Below, piece after piece: positions 51,125-60,582 of a stretch of 64,000 bases of DNA. Location of the stretch: contig CM046333.1 in the NCBI GenBank assembly GCA_025403435.1, forward strand, positions 18,749,770 through 18,813,769, written 5' to 3'. The position numbers were made by a program, and so were the translations under genes. Origin of the DNA: Artocarpus heterophyllus. Taxonomy: Eukaryota; Streptophyta; Magnoliopsida; Rosales; Moraceae. The notes beneath the pieces were generated by a model that was given only the letters and a program-made list of their open reading frames with translations, did no database searches and was not told the origin of the DNA. Position 1 is the stretch's first letter. Every line of letters begins with the position of its first letter.

Positions 51125-52632
51125 TACTGATGTGCCCTAGGCCAATTATGTAATGACCACATTTTGACTTCATTATGTTTGCATTTTATTAATAAAGAGG
51201 CATTTTCATTATTGTTTTTTATTCTAATTATTTGAATGGTTAATTCTACCTAAGGTCATCAAGTTTGTTACTTGATAGTAAAACTCTTAGGTGAAAATTG
51301 AATTCTATTCTAAATTATCCCTAGTTGGTCATTATGATTGGGATGATAATGAATGAAGACTAGTATAAAGTTTGACTAATGATTATATTTTACTAATTAT
51401 GTGTATGAGATACTAAGTCAACTCATAGATACATATTTGAGAAATGATGCATTGGATTGACCCGCTATGAGAATACTACATGGATAATTGTCATAAGTGA
51501 TTCTCATCACTATTATCCTAGTCCTCTGACCTGAAATCACCATTGCTTCCTACATGACAAGTCCTATATTTTGACACATTCTAATATTATCTTTAATAGG
51601 ATGATGGAATTGATTGTTGTTGGATATAGAGTGAATCATGTAAGGAATGTGAGGGATTAAGAAGGAATTTGTCCCTCATTTATTATGAGAAAGATATCTA
51701 TGGGCCCCTCGATAAGTTAGGCTGAAGAAAAAATGTATGGCCATACTGGAATGACTTGATAAGGGTTATCAATATCAGTCTACTTGAGATAGAGAAATAA
51801 TATGATTGAATAGTATAAGGATGACATAAACCATGCCTTATGTTCAATCAAGGTATTTAATGATAAAAGGACTTTAATACTTATTGTGGATTAGGTTATG
51901 TCAGATTATTGACATTCATATAACTTGGGTAATCATAATGTCTAGCTAGAGGCTGCTTATGATTTGTGGGCCAGAAACTGAATTTCAAGCCCACTACCAA
52001 CGTTATGTGAACCTACAGGTTCGCACACTTAAAGTAGACCAAAAATGAATTTTGAGTTTACTGTGTCTAGATTCAATGAACCTGATAATATCCAGATTCG
52101 ATGTACTAGATATGTCTAGGTTCATTAAATTTGACATTATCTAGATTTTATGACTCATATTTGAATTACAGTTTACCCTAGTTAAAATCTGACTCTATCT
52201 CGAAGTCAAAATATATAAATATCTATTTTAGGGTTTTTGGTAGAAGTAGATGAGAAAAGGCACTCTCTTATTCTAAAAGGTGAAAACATTAAAACCCTAA
52301 AATTAGAGAGAGAGTCATTTAACGCAATGAGAGGGTGCTAGCACACCAATTCAGTTTTTGAGAGAGTCTGTTCATGTGGATACTTGTAGCGGCATTGCTC
52401 TAAGTAACAACGTCTAAATCCGATCATGAATACAAAAAGCTCGAGTTAGGGTGTCACCGGAGTGAACCCGCTCTCTTCCTTCTAGAAATCTTGCCTCTTT
52501 TGTCATCTTGGTAGGATTCTATGACTTTCTTATCAATCTAATCAAATTGCATGGATCCTGTGAGGGTTTTGTGGGAATTAATTTTGATTTTCTACTGCTT
52601 ATTTGAATCACAAAATCCAACAAAACCTAACA
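51125..52632 (+). mobile_element. Solo LTR inserted in copia B reverse transcriptase
   Basis: It starts near TACTGATGTGCCCTAGGCC, a copia-like LTR opening, and ends near AAACCTAACA. The host sequence CAGATACA is present on both sides (51117-51124 and 52633-52640), and RT homology resumes directly after. It has no coding region. A segment at 52015-52165 contains several TCTAGATTCAATGAACC-like quasi-repeats. Exact termini are uncertain by a few bases because the duplication is longer than the expected five. Confidence 0.65.
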
Positions 52633-53490
52633 CAGATACACTAAGATCGCTCTCGGGGTATTCTTGGATTATCATAAAAGGGCTATATCGAAAAGGTTCT
52701 CAAGAGATATAGCATGCAGGATTACAAACAGGAGATACCCCTGTGGCTAAGGGAGACAAGTTTATTCGCAATCAATGCCCTAAGAATGATTTTGAGATTT
52801 AAGAACTGCAGACAATTCCTTATGCGTCAATAATAGGGAGTCTGATGTATGCTCAGGTTTGTACATGTCAGAATGTTGCATACGTTGCAGGGATATTGGG
52901 TAGATACTTAAGCAATCCTAGAAAGGATCACTGGATAACAGCCAAACAAGTCTTGAGATATTCATAGAGAAACAAAAGACTACATGCTCATGTATCAGAG
53001 GTCGGAACAGCTTAAGATCATTAGGTGTACTAACTCTGATTATGCTAGATGCCAAGATAGTATGAAATCTATGTCGGGCTATGTCTACCTTTTAGCTGGA
53101 GGTGTTGTCTCCTAGAAAAGTGCTAAACAGTCTCTTATAGCATCTTCTACCATGGTGGCAGAGTTCATAGTATGTTATGAGGCATCTAATCATGGCATGT
53201 GGCTATGGAATTTTGTCACCAGGCTACGCATAGTGGACAGTATTCAAAGGCCACTGAAGTTATTTTATGATAATAAGTCAGCAGTTCTATATTCCAACAA
53301 CAATAGGAGCTTGACGAAGTCAAAGCATATAGACCTCAAGTTTCTACTTATGAAAGAAAGAGTTTAGAGTGGACAGTTATCTATAGAGCACATTGGTACA
53401 AACTCCATGATTATAGATTCGCTTACTAAGCGATTGCCACCCAAAATGTTTCATGAGCACATTGCTTGTATAGGTATCATATTATTTTAG
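52633..53490 (+). pseudogene. Copia B RT end and RNase H
   Basis: It continues from the IQIH segment with RSRGILGLS, then YSMQDYKQ, the SGYVYLLAGGVVS block (53075), and RNase H signatures ASSTMVAEFI (53142) and YDNKSAVLYSNN (53265), SKHIDLKF (53320), DSLTKRLPPKMFHEH (53415). It ends at a TAG at 53488. Stops and frame changes are frequent. Confidence 0.82.
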
Positions 53491-53928
53491 GATATTCAGT
53501 TTTAGTAGGAGTTTGTAATTTTAGATGCTTTTTTGTATAGATTTATTTTCAGTTACTATAGATTATGTATAATTTGAGGTTATTTTCTACAGAAATAAAG
53601 TTTTGGTTTATTCACACTCTAATTCGAGTATAATTTGATCTCACTAAGGTTTTAAGGTGGACTAGCTAGAAATAGGCATGTTAAGATCACATTACATGAA
53701 ATTTCCATGCCACACATCCATGCTTGATCTTTGTCATTAGTTGTCTTAATATATGTGATCATTGATGGGTCTAGTTACGACATATGTAATGAAGGTCACT
53801 TTGGTCCTATATCAATATGATTAATGGACAAAATTGTTGAGATGCATAAGGTTTTGATAGCAAAATTCATGAGCTCATAAGGTATAATTCACATTAAGAA
53901 AGTTTCATATATAACCTAAGTAGGAGAT
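53491..53928 (+). other. Copia B 3' untranslated region and polypurine tract
   Basis: About 440 bp of non-coding sequence ending in the purine tract AAGTAGGAGAT before the LTR. Confidence 0.6.
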
Positions 53929-54427
53929 TGTTGGAATAAATCCAATATATATGGGCTAATATATTAAATAAATGTGTATTAAAGGCTATCATAAGGTTAG
54001 CCTAATTAAAAGTGATCATCAATTTAGGTTTTGGATTTTTAACGCATCATTAAGCGTGGGCCTCCTATGTGTAGAGACCAAAATATAATTGCTAATTTTA
54101 TGATAGGCTAAATTAGTAATTAAGGATAACTGTTAGGGTTTAGCAGTTATATGACGGGGTTGTGGTCCCCAAGTCAATACGTACGTTATTTTTTTGTTCC
54201 CCATCTATAGAGAAATTACAGAGGCATACTTTGAAGGAGGACTTATGTACTAGACTTGGAAGATCCTCAATCTATAGGCTCAACAATCATATCACATCTA
54301 TGGATTCAAGTTAGCTTCCGCACCTTATTAATTATCTCGATAATTTGACATGAATGATCCTAGGTGATAATAGTTTTCATCACATTATTTTGTTCTAACA
54401 TAACTTTCATGCGCCTTTATTCCAACA
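53929..54427 (+). repeat. Copia B 3' LTR (499 bp)
   Basis: It begins TGTTGGAATAAA and ends TTTATTCCAACA, a perfect 12-bp terminal inverted repeat. The preceding polypurine tract fixes its left end. No sister LTR was seen. Confidence 0.85.
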
Positions 54428-55734
54428 ACATTCAAATCCTTAATCAACACTAGGTTTTTAAAGTAAGAATCACATTCACCAAATTTACAAAACTTTTTTC
54501 TCTCTTGTTAAATACTATATACTTTGTTGGAGGTAGCCCTCTTTCTTCAAATGGCATACTACCTTTGGTTGTCTAAGGTCCATCAATCATCGACTTATTT
54601 TCATTCCCTTTTTTTCTTCTGGAATTCTAATCTCACTTTTTTAACCATCTCAAATGCTTACTCACCTATCAACCACTCTCACATTTTAACCATCTCCAAT
54701 ACTCATTCACTTATCAAAGGTTGAAGAGGGTCCTTTTTTTCAATTGTACCAATAAAATCCTTCTTTTGTTTGCGGTATCTAAAATCTTTGAGCGAGAGTC
54801 TTCCATGGTCAAGGGATTTTCCAGGGTTTCTAATTTTTCTTCTTTGTCTTTGGTAGAAAATATTTGTATAAGTTATAGCTATATGGAGTGCGATGATGTA
54901 GAGGTCTCTCTATAACATTGCTTTATTAAAACCAAACATAATTAAACCTAATGAGGTCACTTGTTAACTGAACAAAATATTTAACTAATACACACGAAGT
55001 TGGATTACTCTCATCAACATCGCTTTAGTAATGTGCACACAAAACCAGACAAATACAGGATTCAAAACCAAACAAACTATTTTTGTCCCGACACCTAAAC
55101 CCAAGCACATCTATATACTATCCCTAACCATTGTGCAAGATGCCATTACCCATTAATCCAAGCCCTCACTCAAAACAATTACATACTTCTCATAAGAAAA
55201 TACAATTGTTCTCCATCCAAAACTTATTAAGAAACAAACATACTTTCTAAACTAAAGTGACCAAAGCCCCTTCACAAATAAACATCCACAACCTTCAAAA
55301 AATAAATTAGTAATAAAAAAGATAGTCACCCGCAACAAAACATTTTATTTGGTATCAAATGTAGAATATGGATGCTTCATTTGTCGCTTCCTTAGAATTC
55401 CCCTATCCTGAAAATCCTGAAAAAAAATATGCTCATGATGGAAAAACCAGATGTTGTTCGCCTATTTCACTTTTACTCATTTCCCCACTCAAATCTTAAA
55501 AATTTATCATTAATCTCATCATTTTTTTTGACTTATTAAGAAAAAGTGCTATAATCAAGCCCTTACTGAACAATTAAATTATGTAATTATTTCCTCATTC
55601 AATAATTTCTAATTGTTTTTTTTTAGTTCTCACATTGAAAACATTTACGAGTATCACAAACTAATTAGACAAAATATCATGAGAGGGAGAGAGGAAAATA
55701 AACAAAATATATAATAAATTTTAATTCCATATTA
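54428..55734. other. AT-rich sequence downstream of the defensin-like gene; nothing recognised
   Basis: No element termini and no coding region that could be supported. The 60-codon frames at 54524 and 54721 have no recognised motif. Confidence 0.4.
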
Positions 55735-55740
55735 TTTATT
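55735..55740 (-). terminator. Poly(A) signal of the defensin-like gene
   Basis: On the minus strand this is AATAAA, 56 bases after the stop codon, a normal distance for a plant near-upstream element. Confidence 0.5.
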
Positions 55741-55795
55741 CAAATTAGGAAAGTAAACAATCTCAAATACATGAGGTTTCACGCAATATATTTCT

Positions 55796-56134
55796 CTAAT
55801 ACTCTTCATAGAGACAATAACACATATTTCCTGGATTGCAACTGGATTCTACAAGCCTAATGCCATATCTTATCTTGCAGAAAGAACTACAGTACTGGGA
55901 ATCACATGGATCATTTTTAACTTCATACGTTTTGTGTACAGGTAGGGGTGGGCGTGGGGATCGAGGTGGGCATGGGGCTCAAGGTGTGTGTGGGCCTGGG
56001 GGAGGTGGTAGGAGTGGGCGTAGGAGTCGAGCTGCGGTGGCTGCTTGAGTCATCATAAGAAACAACATTATTGCTAACACCACAAACGCCATTTTGCTCC
56101 ACCTCTTGCAGCTTACATGTCCACCTTGATCCAT
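55796..56134 (-). pseudogene. Defensin-like secreted cysteine-rich peptide, one in-frame TGA
   Basis: The minus-strand frame from the ATG at 56134 runs 112 codons to TAG at 55798-55796, with one interruption (TGA, codon 52, at 55981-55979). Codons 15-35 form a clear signal peptide (MAFVVLAIMLFLMMTQAATA) preceded by a basic n-region (KRWSK). Next is a Pro-rich linker, then a domain with six cysteines spaced C-x4-C-x3-C-x12-C-x5-C-x-C. CxxxC plus CxC is the cysteine-stabilised alpha-beta signature of plant defensin-like peptides, which act outside the cell in defence or signalling. Cysteines are all kept after the TGA, which argues against long neutral decay. A 75-nt GC-AG intron (55921-55995) would remove the TGA in frame and leave 87 codons, but it is C-rich, unlike usual plant introns. 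It could be an expressed gene or a recent pseudogene. Confidence 0.65.
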
Positions 56135-56217
56135 TGCAAATATGAGAAGAGTGGTTTGTCACTCTTAATTAGTTGCTTCTATTATTCTTTATACTTGGTA
56201 CTTGGTAGTGCTACACA

Positions 56218-56225
56218 TATATATA
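56218..56225 (-). promoter_or_regulatory. TATA box of the defensin-like gene
   Basis: TATATATA on the minus strand lies about 85 bases upstream of the ATG, leaving a predicted leader of roughly 50 nt. Position and sequence are suitable, but AT-rich DNA makes chance matches common. Confidence 0.45.
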
Positions 56226-56243
56226 GTAATAAAAAATGGCCAA

Positions 56244-56581
56244 TATGAGACAATCACAAAAGTGCAAGTATTCAAAAAGCAATATGAAAATCTAAACAAA
56301 TCAACCTTTTTTAGTATGTTTTAAATTCTCTTTCCCCCCTTTTTTGTTTTGTTTTAACAAAATCTATATCCATTTAATATTGTGATGACTTTTAAGGGGA
56401 TTTTACCACCACATGAGAAAATCACACAAATGCGAGTATTAAGAAATAACAAGTAAATCTTAACAAAATTAATCACACAGCTTTAATCTTTATATAGTAT
56501 GTAATTTAATTTTCATTTTCTTTTTATGTTTAATCAAAATCTACCTTTATTTAATATTGTGACGATTTTTAAGGAGATTTT
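56244..56581 (-). repeat. 169-bp tandem duplication in the promoter region
   Basis: Two direct units start at 56244 (ATGAGACAATCAC) and 56413 (ATGAGAAAATCAC) and run in parallel through CAAGTATT/CGAGTATT, a CT-rich part, and TTTAATATTGTGATGACTTTTAAGG/TTTAATATTGTGACGATTTTTAAGG. They are clearly diverged, so the duplication is not recent. It starts just upstream of the TATA box of the defensin-like gene. Confidence 0.75.
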
Positions 56582-56770
56582 GTTATTTAATTCAATTCCT
56601 TTTAGGATAAAAAAAATGATAGGATGTTAATCTAAATCTTACTCTCTCCTTTTCACTCTCTAGATATTCTCCTTTTATCCCTTGTATCCCCATTTATGAG
56701 ACCGAAATTAGAAACTTTTGATTTTTTTTGTATTTATAAAGAAGATAACACTAAAAGAGTAAATTCATTA

Positions 56771-57280
56771 AGGATGTTTGGCACTATTGCCCCTTAGACT
56801 TGTCGCACATTTGCAATTTGCCCCTTGAACTTTTAATTTTGACAAGTTGCCACCAAACTTACAAATTTGTAGCCAATCACCCCTATTAATAGTAATTTTA
56901 AGTTTTTAACTAAAATTGATATGCGGTTTTTACGCGTCTTTTAATTAAGAATATAATCAATTTTTCCTATAAATGTTAACCTAAAATTACATTCAAATCA
57001 AAGTTCATTCAAAATCTTATATTTTGATCAAAATTTGATTAGAGATATTAACCACAATAAATTTAGGTCCAAATATATAGAAATGATCATTTATGTTAAT
57101 AATCAACTATTCATAAATAAATGACATGTCAATTTAAATCAAAACACTGAAATTGCTATCAATAGAGGGTGATTTGCTACAATTTATAAGTTCAAGAGAC
57201 AATTTACAAAAATTAAAAGTTCAGAGGGAAAATTGTTAATGTCTGACAACTTCATGAGGTAATGATGCCAAATACCCTTT
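56771..57280. mobile_element. Non-autonomous TIR element, about 510 bp
   Basis: The left 115 bp (AAGGATGTTTGGCACTATTGCC...CCAATCACCCC) is the inverted counterpart of the right 115 bp (...ATGATGCCAAATACCCTTT). Arms contain repeated TTGNCCCTTGAACTT-like blocks. The centre is AT-rich and non-coding. No clean target duplication was identified. A Mutator-like or foldback miniature element fits best. Confidence 0.6.
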
Positions 57281-58745
57281 CATAATTTTATTACAAGTAG
57301 GTGGACTTATTTGATTGCTTTGTTGATTCTCTTATTTGGTATTTCTACCAATTTTTTCAGTTACTATTGCTCTTCAAATTTATTGTGGTTTTCTGAATTC
57401 CTATCATTTCTAACGTGCTTCATGCATTCACTCTATCCCATTAAGACCATTTGAGAACGTGATTTGAACCATGATTTTACAATTCGAATTAACAAGTTTT
57501 GTTAGAGTGCTTTCTCACAAAATTAGAACTATAACTAGTTTAAACCACAATTTTGTGGTCAAATAGTGCTATTGAAAGGCCATGTTTTCGCGCCGTCTAA
57601 CTGATATAATTTCTTTGACGCAATTTCTGTATTGAGTCATACAACGCGGACACCTTTTTAATGTTGCTTATTTAAAAAGCGATGTTGAAAGCCTTCCATA
57701 TCCCTCGGTCGTGCCAACAGACGTGGAAGGTGTGACATCAAAACCCTTCCTCGTTATACTGAGTGTCCTTTTTATTTTTTTATTTTTATTTTTTCACACT
57801 TCTATTGTCCTTCAAGCCCACTGTCGTTTTATAATGAACATGTGACAATTCTGCGCTCATTGATGCATCCTAAATTTGTTATGGCTTTATGGTTTCTACT
57901 TTTACGGGAGTTTGAGAGTATGGTTTTATGTTCTCCTATGTAAATAAATAATATTCTTCTTTAGGTTAATGCAGGTAGTATAAAAGAATGAATAATAATA
58001 TGTAGTTGATAAGATACCGAAATTAATACAAATTAGTTATATATGATTGCCTTATAATTCTAATTGCATGGCCATAATTATACATATCTAGGAATTAGAG
58101 TCAAGCTATATTTATTTATATATTTTAATCACAAAGAATTTTCTTATTACGTTCTACTCAGATAACAGCCGTTAAATTCATTAAAGGAAGCAGTTTACTA
58201 TATATCATCTCTAAGATACTATATATATATATAGTTTACTATATATATATATATGTATTTGGATTAGTTGTAATACATTTGCCTTATTATATACATACAT
58301 ACATAGATACACACATACATATATATATAATTAAACAGCAGCATAAGAAAAACGTATATACCGTTGAAACCATTTTTACGTATATATTATATACATGTTA
58401 TGCATATGACATTTTACAAACCATCGGTAGTGTGTATTGTTAAAACCTATGTAGTCTACATATTCTACAATTTCTTTTAGGCAAAACATTCTACAATTTG
58501 ATTAAAAGAAACAGAAATTAATAGCTCTTCTATAATATTAAAAAGTGGTGAAGTTGTAATGAAGCATAAAGCAATGTTTTGTTGCTATGCTTTATTTTTA
58601 TTGGAACATAGAATGACATATAGGAAAATGAGAAGATAGAGAATGACAAAAAGAGTGACAAAAAGATGACCCCAATATTTTTCTATATGGTAAATATCTA
58701 TAGTATTAATTGAAAAAATAACTAGTAAAAGTACACTTATATATT
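57281..58745. other. Spacer with microsatellites; no gene
   Basis: AT tracts lie at about 58219-58254 and an ATAC/AT tract at about 58289-58329. A block at 57575-57770, richer in GC and containing TTAAAAAGCGATGTTGAAAGCC, looks like the subterminal part of a CACTA-type element, but no CACTA end was found. Confidence 0.4.
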
Positions 58746-58877
58746 TTATATAGAGGATATAAGATATAGTAATATTGCTCTTTGCCTTCTATCGGAAACT
58801 CTTGGAAGTCTAATGGAATGCTCTTCATCAGGACTAGCCATGACAAACAACATCAATCCCACTGGAACAAACATCAT
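58746..58877 (-). CDS. Unrecognised 43-codon ORF with hydrophobic start
   Basis: The ATG at 58877 opens MMFVPVGLMLFVMASPDEEH, a hydrophobic segment followed by a charged Arg-rich tail (RLPRVSDRRQR), and stops at 58748-58746. Two stops precede the ATG in frame. It could be a short secreted or membrane peptide, a fragment of a membrane protein exon, or chance. No family was recognised. Confidence 0.2.
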   Translation of the reverse strand: MMFVPVGLMLFVMASPDEEHSIRLPRVSDRRQRAILLYLISSI

Positions 58878-59040
58878 TAATGTCCGATGCAGGCATTATT
58901 ATGCTTTGTCGTCTGCCTTCCAATATTGCCAAATGTTAATTATTCATTACATGAATTATTGAGCTATAGAATATTTCAAATGCTTTATTTTTCACAATTT
59001 TATATCATATGCATAATTATGAGATATTTAAAACATAAAT

Positions 59041-59112
59041 TGTTAGATAACTACTCTTGTTCTAGTGGTTTTTTTTTTTTTTTTTTAGCCTTGAGGTTGG
59101 GGGTTCAAACCT
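59041..59112 (+). other. Possible tRNA-type box B of a SINE fragment
   Basis: CTCTTGTTCTAGTGG, a T tract, then TTGAGGTTGGGGGTTCAAACCTTACC contains a GGTTCAAACC box B-like sequence, as in tRNA-derived SINEs. No box A at a fitting distance and no tail were confirmed. Confidence 0.2.
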
Positions 59113-60061
59113 TACCTAAAGCATAAAATCCTGCCTTTGTTTTTATTATTTCTCCTTTTGGAAAATGACATGTCATTTTTTAAGAAAATGACACGTAGTT
59201 TTCTTGCAAAAATGATATGTAGTTTATGGGGAAAACGACATGTAGTTTCTAAAAAAAATGACACGTCATTTTTTACCTGGAAAAGTTCTCCCAGAGAACC
59301 TGAAATCCAAATTTTGAGTTTTTCTTCAAAATCTTGGTTTTCTAACAATTTTCTTAGTGTAAAAACAATGAATAAACAATATATAATAATCTCTATACAA
59401 TATAAACTTATTTCCCTAGATTTCCATACTCAAAACACACTCAAAATCTAAGTTTTAAGTTTGAAAATCTTATCTTTAATCTTAGCCCAAAAATGTTGTT
59501 TAGATCTTGAAATCTTCAAGTTTCTTTGATCTATGAGTTTGTGGGAGGTTTTTTTTTTTGCTTTGTAAGAAAATGGCTTGACAATATTGTTTGGGTTCTT
59601 CTTGGATGCTCTGTGTCTTAGTGTGTCATAGAAGATGATGAAGAAGAAAAAAACGAAGATGAAGAGTGTAGAGAGAGAGATGTGTGAGGGAGAGTGAAGG
59701 GAAGAGACAAATAAGAAGAAGAAGAAAAGAGTGAATAAATAAAAGAGAAAAGAAAAATCACATCCCTTGGATCAAGGGATGTTGTTTGATTTTGTTTGAG
59801 AATACAACAAGAGGGATTGTGAATTAGTCTCCATTAGAGACTTTGGTGAACAAAATGCAAACAGTAATTTTGTAATTAAATAGAAGTTCCAAGGGTATTT
59901 CAGTAAATATGCTAAATAGGTGTAGAAAAATTTTAGAAAAAATTAAAAATAGGTAGAATAAATAATATGGAATAAATTTTAAATGCAACAAAATTTTTAA
60001 ATTGGCACACCAATAATAAAATTATACACAATTATACCCGTTAAAAATAATAGGTGTTACA
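59113..60061 (-). repeat. Gypsy D 3' LTR, left end truncated or unseen
   Basis: Its right end GGTGTTACA (60053-60061) directly abuts a minus-strand polypurine tract and pol end, so the LTR runs leftwards. It includes a GA-rich block at 59637-59760, like that in gypsy A LTRs. The left terminus was not found, and 59113 is an arbitrary limit. Confidence 0.5.
59161..59274. repeat. Five-copy array of TGACRTGTMR-like sites
   Basis: Five AT-flanked copies of an AAATGACAYGTMRTTT core occur in 114 bp. The first, 59162-59179, is a perfect 18-bp palindrome, and the last (TGACACGTCA) is nearly so. ACGT-type cores in two copies are typical of plant bZIP sites. Confidence 0.65.
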
Positions 60062-60582
60062 ACTCTCCCCTCCTTTAAGAAATTTCATCCCCAAAATTTT
60101 CATACAACTAAACATGACATTAAAGCAAATGAGGGTATTTCTCTCTCATTTTAGGCTTAAGTTCCAAAGTGCCTTCTACAGTATCATGATTTTGCTACAT
60201 CACTTTCACTAGAGGGATTTCACGACAACGTAAGATTTTCACTTCATGATCTAGTATCTGAATTGGAACTTCCTCATAAGTCGTATCTCCTTGAATTAGG
60301 ACATTTGTCCACATGATAACATGTGATAGGTCTGGTTCATACTTCCTCAACATTGATACGTGGAAAGCGTTATTCACATAGGACAGTTGAGGTTGTAGGT
60401 GTAGTTGGTAAGCAAGCATTCCAATCCGTTACACAATCTCAAACTGTCCCGTACACCTTTGTGTTAGCTTTCGTCTAACACCAAATCGAGATACACCATG
60501 CTTTGGCTTTACTTTCAAAAACACATAATCTCTTACCATGAACTCTAAAAGTCGCCTTCTCTTGTTTGGATAGCTTTTCTAT
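60062..60582 (-). pseudogene. Gypsy D integrase C terminus and chromodomain-like tail
   Basis: On the minus strand, from 60582 leftwards: KSYPNKRRR, then DYVFLKVKPKHGVSRFG, then YQLHLQPQLSYVNNAFHVSML and KYEPDLSHV (60195-60419), then REIPLVKVM. This is the classic order of chromovirus integrase end plus chromodomain. A stop at 60426 and frame changes further down show decay. The polypurine tract AAAGGAGGGGAGAG (60062-60078) precedes the LTR. The upstream pol is missing because copia C sequence starts at about 60583. Confidence 0.75.

Larger units (their letters stand above)
31691..54427 (+). mobile_element. Copia B: 5'-truncated Ty1-copia element with three insertions
   Basis: Its coding sequence is split into 31691-33612, 49856-51124 and 52633-53490 and ends in a 3' LTR at 53929-54427. 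The first gap is filled by a solo LTR that is itself split by gypsy C; the second gap is another solo LTR. Joining across both gaps restores continuous integrase and RT homology. No TGTTGGAATAAA 5' LTR was found upstream, so the 5' end is missing or lies outside the window. The gag and pol type differ from copia A. Confidence 0.8.

Noticed and set aside
54524..54915. Two plus-strand ORFs of 64-66 codons
   Set aside because: Biased low-complexity translations with no motif, promoter or homologue recognised.
55836..56048. Gly/Arg-rich plus-strand ORF
   Set aside because: It is the complement of the Pro-rich linker of the defensin-like gene on the minus strand.
55923..56162. Thr/Pro-rich minus-strand ORF of 79 codons
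   Set aside because: It overlaps the defensin-like gene in another frame and has no signal peptide or cysteine domain; the alternate frame has TATA, signal peptide and six cysteines.
57575..57770. CACTA transposon end
   Set aside because: Subterminal-like GCGATGTTGAAAGCC sequence is present, but no CACTA terminus or inverted partner was found.
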